DNA of 64,000 bases from Tritrichomonas musculus (taxonomy: Eukaryota; Parabasalia; Tritrichomonadida; Tritrichomonadidae). How positions within the stretch are numbered: the first letter of the stretch is position 1; each line of letters opens with the position of its first letter. Positions 31,639-41,954 of the stretch are shown one piece after another. The stretch covers positions 868,001 through 932,000 of the forward strand of contig JAPFFF010000024.1 in NCBI GenBank assembly GCA_039105265.1, written 5' to 3'. The notes under the pieces are model-generated. The model did not search any database. It was not told the DNA's origin and saw nothing but the letters and a program-made list of their open reading frames with translations. The translations under genes were made by a program, and so were the position numbers.

Positions 31639-33594
31639 TTAAAAAAAGTCTGAATCTTTATCTGAGCTATCAAAAACTAACTTATTTGCTTCTTTATTGC
31701 TCAAAATATGCTTCAAATGCCGTTCTTTTGGCGAATTCTCTGATGATCTATCTTGATCCTCATCAGATTCCGCATTTGAATGAGATTCAGAAGCAGACTG
31801 CGACACATTATCTTCACTTTCTGACTCTTCGTGCCCGTCCTCCGAGATATTCTCTTGCTCAGAGTGAAGCTCCTGGAAATGGAAAGGATCGTACGAAATA
31901 TCCTCTGGAGATGGTGGCAGAAAGTCTGACGGAAACAGCCGGATGCGCGGACCAGTGGAATGACTCTGATTCTGGCTGGTTTCCTCATTTGCGTTGGCAG
32001 AATCTGCATCAAGAGCCTGGCTGTAGTAACGCGCAGAATTCTTTGCCGAGACCTCCCTGGCTGGCGGCTGGCGATCGCTGAAGTAGCTGGAAGTGCCAGG
32101 GACAGAGTCATCCTCGCTCTGCGTCTCATCTGGAGGAATTCTTTGTTCAAAGAAACTCGAAGAAGCTGCCACTTTCGGCTCATAATAATTCTTTGTGCCC
32201 TCCTCTTCATCACTCTTCATCACCGGCAGCTGCCACTGCTGCGTGTAGAGGGATGACGAATTCTCTTCTGCACTAGATAGCTGTGACAGCTGCCTCTGCT
32301 GCGTGTAGAGGGATGACGAACCCTCTTCTGCATTCATCATTTGTGAAGGCTGACTTTGCTTCGCAAAGAGAGATGACGAACCCTCTTCAACATTTGGCAG
32401 CTGTGACAGCTGCCTCGGCTGTGCGTGGAGGGATGACGAATTATCTTCTGTATTCATCGTTTGTGACAGCTGTCTCTGCTGTGCGTGGAGGGATGACGAA
32501 TTCTCTTCTGCATTCATCGTTTGCGAAGGCTGCCTTTGGCTGTATAAACTAGAAGATCCGAGTGATGGGGGCTGCTGCCCGGAATTCTGATTTCTCTGAG
32601 GCGAGTGAGAGAGCCTCAAAATCTGGTGTCTATCTGGCTGACTCCTATCGTCCTCAACTTTTTCAATTGGCTTATTTTGGCTTTCATCAGGAATTTCGGG
32701 AGGCCTGAATAGCTCTTCATCCAAGTTTGAGACCTCGCTTTCGCTCCTCTTGAATAGGTTCACTTTCTCGTCACTTTTCTGGAATTCAATATTGAGTGAG
32801 AAAACTTTTGAGAAGTCGAAATTCAGAATTTTTTGAGTCAAAAATTCAGGTTTATCAAAATAACGGTTATTTCTATCTAAGCTCAAATCTCTCTTTAGAG
32901 GATTCTTCACAAACTCCTTTTGAAGCTTATCTTTAATTTCATCTACGTTTTGAAGTGAAGTGAAAATGTTTTTGAATCCTTTGAAACTCACTTTTTGAAA
33001 GACGACAAAATTGAGAAGTTTTTGCCTTGTTTTTGTATCGTTGTAGCTGTGAAGGATCCAATCAACTAGGAAGTCTTCACTTATGATCGATAACTTATCA
33101 CTTTGAATGATCGCTTTCATTAATTCAAACGGAAATTTATTGAAAATTTCAATGCTCGAAAAAACGTGAAAAAAAGAGGCAAAAAAATCAATTTCGTTTT
33201 GACTAAAGTCGCAGTAGTCACTCTCGAGAAGACTTTGAGCAAACCTGAAAAAAGAAGAGGCTGATGTTGATATTTTTTTTAAATAAGGTGAGTCAAAAAA
33301 ATTGGATAAGATTAATATTTCTTTATAATTCGTAAAATCATAAATAATGGGATGGCCATAAAAAAAATTAATAACATTTTGTAGAAAATGCAATTTGAAT
33401 TTTGTTTTTAATGTTATTGACGGCGGATGGAATGAGCCTGATCGCATTGATGCAATTTTTTTTGAAGACATCGCAATCACATTAAAGTGACAGTAATATT
33501 TCACATCATGATTAAAAATTATAAAATCTGGGGGAGATCTTTTTTGAACAGATTGTAAAATAGTTAGATAATTGGCTCTTGTTTCTATTTCCAT
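31639..33594 (-). CDS. BTB-like protein with repeat-rich acidic tail
   Basis: A 651-residue protein. Residues 1-110 look like a divergent BTB/POZ domain (PDFIIFNHDVKYYCHFNVIA, then FLQNVINFFYGHPI). Residues 115-235 are helical and BACK-like (FLVDWILHSYND). Residues 290-651 are disordered and Ser/Gln/Glu-rich. Near 345-465 is a tandem 20-residue repeat (SSSLHAQQRQLSQTMN type) encoded by a 60-bp minisatellite. The C-terminus is acidic with many SE/SD sites. Trichomonads have many such BTB proteins of unknown role, perhaps adaptors. GC content rises markedly in the tail, up to the stop at 31639. Confidence 0.75.
   Translation of the reverse strand: MEIETRANYLTILQSVQKRSPPDFIIFNHDVKYYCHFNVIAMSSKKIASMRSGSFHPPSITLKTKFKLHFLQNVINFFYGHPIIYDFTNYKEILILSNFFDSPYLKKISTSASSFFRFAQSLLESDYCDFSQNEIDFFASFFHVFSSIEIFNKFPFELMKAIIQSDKLSIISEDFLVDWILHSYNDTKTRQKLLNFVVFQKVSFKGFKNIFTSLQNVDEIKDKLQKEFVKNPLKRDLSLDRNNRYFDKPEFLTQKILNFDFSKVFSLNIEFQKSDEKVNLFKRSESEVSNLDEELFRPPEIPDESQNKPIEKVEDDRSQPDRHQILRLSHSPQRNQNSGQQPPSLGSSSLYSQRQPSQTMNAEENSSSLHAQQRQLSQTMNTEDNSSSLHAQPRQLSQLPNVEEGSSSLFAKQSQPSQMMNAEEGSSSLYTQQRQLSQLSSAEENSSSLYTQQWQLPVMKSDEEEGTKNYYEPKVAASSSFFEQRIPPDETQSEDDSVPGTSSYFSDRQPPAREVSAKNSARYYSQALDADSANANEETSQNQSHSTGPRIRLFPSDFLPPSPEDISYDPFHFQELHSEQENISEDGHEESESEDNVSQSASESHSNAESDEDQDRSSENSPKERHLKHILSNKEANKLVFDSSDKDSDFF
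32205..32562 (-). repeat. 60-bp minisatellite inside the BTB-like gene
   Basis: About six head-to-tail copies encode the unit Ser-Ser-Ser-Leu-(Tyr/His/Phe)-x-x-Gln-x-Gln-x-Ser-Gln-x-x-x-x-(Glu)-(Glu/Asp)-(Asn/Gly). Words such as GAGGGATGACGAA recur every 60 bp. The period is a multiple of three, so copy-number change keeps the frame. Confidence 0.85.
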
Positions 33595-33725
33595 TAAAAA
33601 TTTTATATCACATTTCAGTAATTTTAAAAAAAAAAAAAATTGATGAATTTGATAGGTATTTTGAATAAAAACTTCATTGATAAATTAAAATTTGAAATAA
33701 ACACTTTAAAGTGTGATAAATTAAA

Positions 33726-34060
33726 TCAAAAATAAAGATTTTGTTGTTTATCATTAAACAATTTCAAATTAGAATTTGCATTATAACTTTTTTTGGATAG
33801 CTTTTTGAGTTCATTTTTGATGCAACAAAGAATTTTGGGGGAGTTCATCCACTTTTTGTGAGAGCGCACATTTAATATGTAAGACTGAAACTGATCATTC
33901 TTTTCTCTTGCATTTTCTTTGTTAGTTCTTTGATTTATTAATTTCAAATTTAATGCAGCTTTATTCAGATTTGATCTCTGGTCTTGTAGATTTCATTTCA
34001 TTTAAAAGTTTATTAAGTTTGTGTTTGAAAATTCATCTTTCATCTGTTCTTGTATCAAGT
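33726..34060 (-). pseudogene. Decayed coding fragment, Asn/Lys/Gln-rich
   Basis: A frame from about 33960 reads ALNLKLINQRTNKENAREKN and on to a stop at 33726, but it has no ATG. Upstream in another frame is KLNKLLNEMKSTRPEIKSE followed by a stop. This looks like a broken gene for a charged, helical protein; I cannot assign it. Confidence 0.25.
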
Positions 34061-35075
34061 TGTTTAATGGACTTATATTTCTTCTGTTCTCATTTCATTT
34101 TTGCTGTTGATCATCATTTTTAAGAAAGATTTTTATGACGTTTGTTATTTAGAAACATCTTTTTGTAATGAAAACTGCTCGAATTTTGATTGAGATTCTT
34201 TCAAAGTTCAGTTTTTGTTTGATGAAGTCAGAAGCTTTAAAAAGATCATGCCATATGAAAGCTATTTTACTAAATGTTTATTTTGCCTATTGATTTTTTT
34301 TCAAATGTTGGGGTTCTTTATTTATCTTGAGATTTATTAACTCGATGATTGCTTTGAAGATCAAATTCTGATTTAATTTGATATTTATGCATTTAATCAA
34401 TTTGAAATCAATTTCTAAATATGAAATATATTAATAAAATGTCAATATATACAGCAAATATAAAAATATGATTAACGGAAATCCAGTAAAATAGCTTGAG
34501 TCAAGTTCAACATTAAAATGAACATCCAAATGAACATCTTATTTTAATGATACATATATTTTAAAATAAGCATATTGCATTCGATCTCTAAGCATTTCAT
34601 TGGAAGATTCAATTGAAAAAGTCGGATCGCAAATGAAAATTTGAGAATTTCTCAAAAGCTTCAAAGAAAAAAAAAAAAAAAAATATTGAAAAATGAACTT
34701 AGCAACGGAAGAATTTTACATTAAGATGAAATGAAAGATTTTTAAGTTTTAGTTATGTATTTATATGAAAAAAAATTTCATAATTGAATAAAATTACAAA
34801 ATTGAAGACCGATAGAAAAATGAAAATTTTTCTTTGGTTAGAGCACTTATTTATTTCCTTGATATATACAATTTAATTACATCGAAATGAAATAAATATA
34901 ATAATGTTGGTGTGTTTATAATTATAATGTCTAAAATGAAGATTAATATTTTATATCTCACAAAACACCATATTTAATAGAAATAAAATTCTCAATTTTA
35001 GAATATGCATTCAATTTTTTGAATCGATTTCAATTTTGATATACTCAAACTTCAATTATCCATTCAAATAAAAAA
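34061..35075. other. Intergenic region, no gene seen
   Basis: Moderately AT-rich; the first 300 bases show faint coding-like words on the minus strand that continue the decayed fragment. An A run of about 17 bases lies at 34667-34683. Confidence 0.35.
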
Positions 35076-35080
35076 TCATA
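35076..35080 (+). promoter_or_regulatory. Initiator-like element (TCATA)
   Basis: TCATA; A+1 is 24 bases upstream of the Myb ATG at 35102. Confidence 0.45.
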
Positions 35081-35101
35081 AATACATTCCAATATTGAAA
35101 T

Positions 35102-35698
35102 ATGAAAAAGAAGCAACCTAAAAAACAATTTTCATTTGAAGAAGACAAAATGTTAAAAAAGGCAGTATCTGATATTGGGGAAAATAATTGGGATAAGGTT
35201 TCAAAATTGATCCCAAATCGAACTCCTAGGCAATGCCGTGATAGATGGAATAAATATCTTTCGCCCAATATTAGTGGTTTAATGTGGACTGATGAAGAAG
35301 ATCAATTATTATTGTCTTTAATTAATAATTTTGGAAACAAATGGACAAAAATAGCTTCTTTTTTTAAAGGGAGAAGTGATATCAATATTAGAAATAGATA
35401 CAAACATTTGCTTTCAAAAGATTCTAATCTTGTATCTAGTTCTACAGATAATATATATGTTCTCAGTTCTACAGATAGTAATGATTTAATTAACAGCGAA
35501 AACAAAATTTTTGATAAAATTGATGAAATAAAAGAGGAAACTGACCAAAAATCTAAAAATTTAGTTAATCCAATTATTATTGATCCAATAATTGTTAAAA
35601 ATGCGGCCATTTACAATGAAAATGCAACAAAGCAAATTGGTGATATTTTAAATTCTTTAGAACCTTGCAATTTTTATATGTCTTCAATTAAAATGTAG
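35102..35698 (+). CDS. Two-repeat Myb DNA-binding protein
   Basis: A 198-residue nuclear protein with two Myb repeats. The first (about 6-53) contains FSFEEDKMLKKAV, NWDKVSKLIPNRTPRQCRDR and W49. The second (about 58-105) contains WTDEEDQLLLSLI and WTKIASFFKGRSDINIRNRY. The tail is short and acidic. It fits the trichomonad R2R3-type Myb family, whose members act at Initiator-proximal promoter elements in Trichomonas vaginalis (tvMyb1-3). The target is unknown. An Initiator is present upstream. Confidence 0.92.
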   Translation: MKKKQPKKQFSFEEDKMLKKAVSDIGENNWDKVSKLIPNRTPRQCRDRWNKYLSPNISGLMWTDEEDQLLLSLINNFGNKWTKIASFFKGRSDINIRNRYKHLLSKDSNLVSSSTDNIYVLSSTDSNDLINSENKIFDKIDEIKEETDQKSKNLVNPIIIDPIIVKNAAIYNENATKQIGDILNSLEPCNFYMSSIKM

Positions 35699-36411
35699 TT
35701 TGATTAAATGTATTTTTAATTCATTTTACTCTCAATAAATGATATTTTCATGTGGTTTGCCTCAGTCTAATATTATTTTCTTTTATTTTATTTGATTATT
35801 ATTTCTGATAATTAATTTTTTTAATTGATCATTTTCAAGTGAGATCATTTTAGGATTTTGCTATTTTTTCATGTTCAAATGATTTACCAATCTTTTGTTT
35901 TTTATTAAAATACCTATAGAAAATATATTACTTACAAAATGCTATCATTTTAGCATTTTGTTTATTTTTTCTTTTTTGCACTTTTAAAGGCCAATTTATG
36001 GTCAAATATCCGTTAAAAGGACAGATTTGAATTTCGCATTTAACTTTACCTTTTTCAATTATTTTATTTTGATTATTTTTTCTGAATGATTTCTACTTTT
36101 TGAAGGTTCTTCAGAAAAGACTAAGTTGTACAACTATACTAATCGATCATCATTATTTCAACAAAGGATTCAAAAATAAAAAATGTATATTTACTTGATT
36201 AAATTATTTTTTCTCCATTTTTTTGATTAATGTAAATTAAATAGGAAATATTTATTTTTGAAAAAGATATTTTGAAAAAATGTTTTTGCCAAAAATACGT
36301 TATTTCAGTTAACCCACCCATCAAAAAAAAACAATATATTGAAAAATTCAAAGAATTTTACATTGTATTTTCTCAAATTACTAATATTAGTAATTGAATG
36401 AAATTCAGAGG
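35699..36411. other. Intergenic region upstream of the subtilisin gene
   Basis: No gene seen. A six-codon reading frame starts at 36398 and overlaps the subtilisin ATG at 36412. No TCAY(T/A) motif lies within 30 bases of that ATG. Confidence 0.4.
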
Positions 36412-39400
36412 ATGTTAAACATTAAAATGTTTGTGAGTTTTCTATTCGCAGTGTGCTTCAATTCTATTAATGCACAAACTAAGTTCACTTTTGAAACAAC
36501 ATCTGGCAAAAGGTTTACTCTTTTGAATCAAAACGGCCAAATTAGAAAATCATCAAGAATTAATGCAAAATTGAGAGACCAAAAACGATGGTACTACGTC
36601 CACTTTTTAAGTGATCTTCCGACAATGCAAAAATACGTTGATTTTCGTCTCGACGATCAAATAATAAAAGACACATTCATTCTTTATTTATCAGAAGGTC
36701 AAATTGAGAAAATTTCGCCATACTCATTAGTAAAATTAATAGAACCTTCTGAGAAAATCAACTTACACGGTAACTACAATGAAACAAATTATTTTCGTAT
36801 TGAAACTGCCGATAAGGGTGAAATTTTAGCCATCAACGATCTTTTTTCAATTGAAAAAGTCAATAATGATAATTCAATTATTGTTAGAGTCGACCAAAAT
36901 AAGAAAGAAAATGAAAAAGAATTCATTAATAGGAAGAAGAATGTTGTTACCTTTTTGTCACAATTACCGGCTGTCAAAACCGTTTCTACATTCAAAAAGC
37001 CAGTTTTACAAAACAACATAAATATCGGTTATGTTCAAAAGAACAAGCAATCATTCCGTCGTGATGAGTATTCAAAACTCTACTTATTTGACCGATACGT
37101 TCACGATCACAATTTGACCGGTGAAGGTCAAATAATCACCATAGTTGATTCACCTATAGATTTTCGTCATCCGATGTTTCACGATGACAACGTTGAACTT
37201 GAATTCAATAAAGACATGCCTGATCATCGCAAGTTTTTGTACTATCGTTCTGACATAGACATGAAAGAGTGGGAAGAAAATTTGAAGGACGAAGAACACG
37301 GAACGCATACAGCAGGGACACTTGCAGGCAAAAGTGTTGTTACTGACAAGAGCAAAACAATTAGTCATCTTTTTGACGGAGCTGCACCTGATGCGAAACT
37401 TGTTTATGCTGGACTTTACGGGAATGTAACTGGAGCCGAAATCGAAGAAGCAATGAAAGCTCACAATTCAAGAATTTCAAGCAACAGCTGGGGTGACGAT
37501 GACAAGTACGTTGATTCATTAAACCATGAATATGGCTCTCTTGCATACAACAATCCAAACAGCATTTTCATCTTTGCTGCTGGAAATTATGGAATTTTCG
37601 GCCCTTATTCGATCATTGATCCAAGTGGTTCTAAAAACGTTCTTTCTGTTTCAGCAACTTCGAATCCATTGTTGAAGAATGCACAGCAATTTGTTGTTCA
37701 GAGTGAAAATGATTCATCAATATTCATCAAGTGCACCGGAATTTTTTCAACCAAAGATTTTGAATATTCTTCTGAATTTTTGGGTGCGAAAAGAGATGAA
37801 GCAAAAATAATTGCTGTTCATTATGAGAAGGATGACCAAGGAAGCGATGATGCTGTTTGTAAAATGCTAAATGGCTCTTATATATCACTTCTTTATGGTG
37901 ATAATTATGAAGAAATGGCAGAATTTTTTGATTTTTGTTTCACTGAAACAACTGATGGCATTTTGATAACCGACAATGTTGATGATGTCAAGAAATTGCT
38001 TGAAAATCACGATAAAATAAGGGCAAGGTTAAATGGTGATGTCGATGAAGTTCTTCCAATTATAAAAGGAAGTTACGCATCAATTGGACCAGGAAATAAA
38101 GGAATGATGAAGCCCGATGTAACAGCACCAGGAACAACAATTGTTAGTGCTAGATCATATCATGTTGACACTGATTCTTATGATTGTAAAGATGTGAATG
38201 ACGGTTGCGGATTGGTTTTTAAAGATGGAACTTCAATGTCAACACCAAATGTGGCAGGTGGAGCTGCTCTTGTTGCTCAGTATTTCAAATCAGGAAAATG
38301 GATTGACAGTACTGAGTTAGATGGTTCAACAATGAGGGCCTTAATTATTAATTCATGTAATCATCCATCAAATTCAAAGCAACCTGATACTTTCTTTGGT
38401 CATGGAGTTGTTGATCTATCATCCATTCTTCCACTTGAAGGCGGCTTTGGTGTTGAAATTCCACTGCAAAACAAGTCAAATTCAGTAAAAGAAAACGGTC
38501 ATGTTGCTGCCAAAATTGAAGTGAAATCTAATAAAGTTGATCTTCAAATTACTCTTTCTTACTTGGATGTAATGCTGGAAGAAAGCTCGCCAATTCCACT
38601 TACTCGTGATCTTGATCTTGTCGTTGTTGATCCTGTTGGGAATATTTTCATGGGCGACCATTTGAATGGAGATGATTCTGAGCATTTTTCGACAAATGAA
38701 AAAGTTATTGTTAAAAAGGATGAGATTAAAGTTGGCACTTACACTGTTCACGTTTATGGAAACAAATTCTTTGATTCTGATATTTCGTCAGGAACTTTGT
38801 CACAAAACTTTTCTGTGGTCGCTACAGGTGACATTGAAAACAAGTATTTGGAATTTGTCGAATCAACTGAATCGCCATGTGCTGAATCTGACCCAGAAAA
38901 GCCTGGATACTGCAAATGCAAAGAAAATGAATTGGGACCTCTTTGCCAGGCTAAGGTTGTTGTTGCCGATAATCCTGAGGGTTATAACAAATACACTTTG
39001 GAGCCTCGCGATATTAAGAGAGTCTTGCTAAAGTCCGATAAAGAAATTAAAGGATTGAATCTGTACGTTTATACTGGAATAATGTTCACAGCTGCCTGGA
39101 TAAGCCCATCATGCCACTTGGGTATTCAAGAATATGAAACTCACGTCTTGTTTCCAATGTACGAGCCAGAAACAATTGATATTGATTTTGGAACAAACGA
39201 AATTTGTGTTGCAATATTTGCCAACTGTCCTGAAACTGCTGACTACTACTTGCAGATAGTCACAGAAGGTAATTCAACTGAACCAACTAGTGAACCAACA
39301 ACAATGCCAACTACTGAACCGACAATTGAACCAACAACAATACCAACTACTGAACCAACAACAATACCAACTACTGAACCAACAATAGTGCCAACTAGTG

Positions 39401-39594
39401 AACCAGAACCTTCTGACGATTCACAAGATGATAAGCCGAAGAAATTACGAACAGTAGTTGTTGTTGTCATTCTTTTAGGTGCTGCTTTTACTATTGCAGT
39501 GATTGCTACTGTGATAGCTTATTTCATTAAGAAAAAGAAAGCAAATGATAATATACCAACTATGCCTCTTCTAACAAATGAAATATATAAGTAA
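36412..39594 (+). CDS. Subtilisin-like serine protease with C-terminal membrane anchor
   Basis: A 1060-residue peptidase S8 protein from the first ATG, 36412 (the longer frame starts at TTG). The signal peptide is MLNIKMFVSFLFAVCFNSIN. A propeptide of about 200 residues follows. Catalytic residues are Asp246 (IVDSPIDFRHP), His296 (EEHGTHTAG), oxyanion Asn392 (FAAGNYG) and Ser608 (DGTSMSTPNVAG). A beta-sandwich region and a Cys-rich EGF-like patch (YCKCKENELGPLCQ) precede a Thr/Pro-rich stalk, a membrane helix (VVVVVILLGAAFTIAVIATV) and a short basic cytosolic tail. It matches trichomonad surface subtilisins such as TvSUB1. Likely a cell-surface protease processing surface proteins or host substrates. 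Confidence 0.93.
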   Translation: MLNIKMFVSFLFAVCFNSINAQTKFTFETTSGKRFTLLNQNGQIRKSSRINAKLRDQKRWYYVHFLSDLPTMQKYVDFRLDDQIIKDTFILYLSEGQIEKISPYSLVKLIEPSEKINLHGNYNETNYFRIETADKGEILAINDLFSIEKVNNDNSIIVRVDQNKKENEKEFINRKKNVVTFLSQLPAVKTVSTFKKPVLQNNINIGYVQKNKQSFRRDEYSKLYLFDRYVHDHNLTGEGQIITIVDSPIDFRHPMFHDDNVELEFNKDMPDHRKFLYYRSDIDMKEWEENLKDEEHGTHTAGTLAGKSVVTDKSKTISHLFDGAAPDAKLVYAGLYGNVTGAEIEEAMKAHNSRISSNSWGDDDKYVDSLNHEYGSLAYNNPNSIFIFAAGNYGIFGPYSIIDPSGSKNVLSVSATSNPLLKNAQQFVVQSENDSSIFIKCTGIFSTKDFEYSSEFLGAKRDEAKIIAVHYEKDDQGSDDAVCKMLNGSYISLLYGDNYEEMAEFFDFCFTETTDGILITDNVDDVKKLLENHDKIRARLNGDVDEVLPIIKGSYASIGPGNKGMMKPDVTAPGTTIVSARSYHVDTDSYDCKDVNDGCGLVFKDGTSMSTPNVAGGAALVAQYFKSGKWIDSTELDGSTMRALIINSCNHPSNSKQPDTFFGHGVVDLSSILPLEGGFGVEIPLQNKSNSVKENGHVAAKIEVKSNKVDLQITLSYLDVMLEESSPIPLTRDLDLVVVDPVGNIFMGDHLNGDDSEHFSTNEKVIVKKDEIKVGTYTVHVYGNKFFDSDISSGTLSQNFSVVATGDIENKYLEFVESTESPCAESDPEKPGYCKCKENELGPLCQAKVVVADNPEGYNKYTLEPRDIKRVLLKSDKEIKGLNLYVYTGIMFTAAWISPSCHLGIQEYETHVLFPMYEPETIDIDFGTNEICVAIFANCPETADYYLQIVTEGNSTEPTSEPTTMPTTEPTIEPTTIPTTEPTTIPTTEPTIVPTSEPEPSDDSQDDKPKKLRTVVVVVILLGAAFTIAVIATVIAYFIKKKKANDNIPTMPLLTNEIYK
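39280..39411 (+). repeat. Thr/Pro stalk repeat in the subtilisin gene
   Basis: Imperfect repeats of ACTACTGAACCAACAACAAT encode TTEPTT(I/M)P units. Such stalks are usually O-glycosylated spacers. The 24- and 12-base periods preserve frame. Confidence 0.75.
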
Positions 39595-39727
39595 AGTTGC
39601 TCTTTTTCAATTTATTTTGTTGTTCTAATGCATTTTTAAAAAAATTCAACTGATATTTGCAATTTTTAAAAGAATACTATGATATATTATAACATTTATA
39701 ATGAATATATTTAACTAATTATTTTAT

Positions 39728-40013
39728 ATGTATATATTATCCAAAAAATTATTAACTAGTTCAGAACTCGAACAAACTGTTAATGATTTCGGTACAGGGA
39801 TTTATATGGCTCCAGAACAAAGGAAATCCTCAGATTCATTCTTTAATTTGTTCAATGCTAAAAAAGCAGACATTTATTCATTCGCTGTTACAATTTACGT
39901 ATTTTTTTCATGCAAAGAACCGCGAAGAGATTTCCTGAAGCAGATTTTCCTGATTATTAATCGATGCATGTTGGGCAAATAGTCCTGATATGAGGCATCC
40001 AATTGAAGTAGTA
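39728..40013 (+). pseudogene. Protein kinase C-lobe fragment
   Basis: GTGIYMAPEQR and KADIYSFAVTIYVFFS are the activation-loop end (APE) and subdomain IX of a TKL-type kinase. The frame stops after MLGK. In the shifted frame CWANSPDMRHPIEVVL continues the homology, so at least one frameshift exists. No N-lobe is present upstream. Confidence 0.65.
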
Positions 40014-40088
40014 CTTCGAATGATATTGTATCAAAACCAAGAAACGAAAAAGAAAATTTAGTTAATTTTCTTCCCATTTTTAAGTTTC

Positions 40089-40254
40089 CTCATGTAGCGC
40101 CTGAATTATTAAACTTTAAAAAGCGTCATTCACAAATTGTTGTTGAAAAGAGAGTTGATGTTTATTCATTTGCATTGATCGTTTGTAATTTGTTCTCAGG
40201 AATTCATTCATTTGATTCAAATAACGGCTTTTATCATATTTTAATGAAGATTTA
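40089..40254 (+). pseudogene. Second kinase C-lobe fragment
   Basis: PHVAPELLNFKKRHSQIVVE and RVDVYSFALIVCNLFSG match the APE block and subdomain IX, ending at a TAA at 40252. It repeats the part of the kinase just upstream, so it is a separate broken copy rather than its continuation. Confidence 0.6.
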
Positions 40255-40488
40255 AAGTCACATGATTGGCATCTAATGACTTACGATTACTGATTTTGAA
40301 AACAAAACAAAACAAAAAAAAAATATTGCTAAATAAGAAGAAAAAAAATTATCTAAAAAGCAATGATTAGCTACAACAGACATTTATTGAAGAAATTGAT
40401 CAATGCTTGAATATTCAATGATATTTAAATGCATATTTTTGAATATAATTAAAGATGAAATGCCATCATATATGAACAATCTAATACT

Positions 40489-40821
40489 TTAGCCCATACC
40501 AATAATTTCTTTTATTACTGATACTTTGTTATCATCTTTAGCATTAATTATTCTAAGAATTTCATTCTCATTTAGTTTATGGTAAACAACTCCGAAACAA
40601 ATATCTTCCTCTTCATCTATTGATATGTAATCTAAAAAAACCGATTTGTTTTCATAAACAACTTTCACAACTTTCATATCATCATCTATGTATTCAAAAA
40701 ATTTCATAGGAGAACCATCATATTCTTCTGATATCATAAAACTATTTAATGTTGCTTCTATCATATCTCTTGATAAGGGTGGTTTAATTCTTTCATAGAA
40801 ACTCTCTGGTATTTTATTCAT
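40489..40821 (-). CDS. Hypothetical acidic protein, 110 residues
   Basis: Starts at a true ATG (MNKIPESFYERIKPPLSRDM) with balanced, coding-like composition: FEYIDDDMKVVKVVYENKSV and ISIDEEEDICFGVVYHKLNE. No signal peptide, membrane span or known domain. It lies among kinase fragments and may be a small independent gene or a fragment of a larger one. Confidence 0.45.
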   Translation of the reverse strand: MNKIPESFYERIKPPLSRDMIEATLNSFMISEEYDGSPMKFFEYIDDDMKVVKVVYENKSVFLDYISIDEEEDICFGVVYHKLNENEILRIINAKDDNKVSVIKEIIGMG

Positions 40822-40959
40822 TTCAACAAAATAGTAAAACGGAAGGATATTTAATAAAAAATTTTAAGGGACTATCAAAATTTTTATATTTCAGAGTGTA
40901 AAATTCAATGAGTTATCACAAAATTTCTCATGAAAACAAATCTACCAAATGACAAAGAA

Positions 40960-41656
40960 ACTCTATTAGATATTTAAGCAACTACACAGTTATAGATTTT
41001 ATTGGACAAGGTGCATTTTCCAAAGTTTTTTTAATTGAAAATATCCACACCAAAGCTCAATGCGCTGCAAAAATTTATGAGTCAGAAGACAATGATAGCA
41101 AAAGTTTAAATCGTTTTTATAGCAAAAGTCTACTATTCCACTATTATCACATCCATCAATTGCCAAATATATTGGGAATAGTTCAGTAGATTTTAATAAT
41201 AAAAATAATCCGATGATTATTACAAAATATTATCCTCATGGCTCATTAAAAAGAATCATTGAACTACAAAGACAAAACCAATTAATAATTTCTTTTAATA
41301 ATACAAACAAACTAATCATTTCATACGGGATTGCCTCAGTTTGTTTACATTCAAAAGATATCATTCATTGCGACTTAAAACCACTTAATGTTCTATTTTA
41401 TGAAAATGTTTATCCAGTGTTTGTTGATTTTGACAAAAATTTACAACAAGAAGAAAATAGTGAAGATCAAATACTAGGAGCACCTTTGTACTTTGCCTCT
41501 GAAATCTGGAACGGTTTACCATACACCAAAAAAAGCGATGTTTATTCATATGGCATGTTAGTGTATGATCTTTTCACCGACCAAAATTCTTTTGAAAAAC
41601 TCGACAGCAGCCAACTTTGCTTCAAAGGATATGAGGATAATAGTTTTCATCAATAA
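40960..41656 (+). pseudogene. Broken TKL-type protein kinase
   Basis: An N-lobe frame (RYLSNYTVIDFIGQGAFSKV, with AAKIYE carrying the Lys) runs to about 41130. It is followed after frame changes by a 147-codon frame from the ATG at 41213: hinge ITKYYPHGSLKRI, catalytic loop HCDLKPLN (Arg of HRD replaced by Cys), DFD for DFG, ASE for APE, and SDVYSYGMLVYDLFT. It ends abruptly at a junction with an oppositely oriented kinase fragment. At least two frame breaks plus truncation; non-functional. Confidence 0.7.
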
Positions 41657-41954
41657 GAATGTTCTCTGGGTTTAAATCGACGTCAAATATGTCATGTTCG
41701 TGTAAATAACACATTCCAGATGCGATTCCTAGTAATGCAATATATTTCTTTGTTGTGCTCCAATTCAAATCTGGAATTATTGTTCCTTCGTTATCAAGAT
41801 ATTTCTTTAACGATTCACTTGGAAAGTATTCAGTAATAATTGTTGGTCTTAGTAATGTTCGATCTTGAAAAGACTTGAAATTAATACCAATAATTTTAAC
41901 AATTGACTGATGTTCAAGTCTATGAAATAATAATGATTCATGAAGAAATTTCAT
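41622..41954 (-). pseudogene. Inverted kinase fragment
   Basis: MKFLHESLLFHRLEHQSIVK, ITEYFPSESLKKYLD, GIASGMCYLHEHDIFDVDLN and PENILIDENYYPHI cover the alphaC helix to just before the DFG motif (HRD reads DVD). There the homology ends at the junction with the plus-strand kinase fragment, which lacks its own end. The two fragments face each other, tail to tail, consistent with a rearrangement. Confidence 0.65.
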
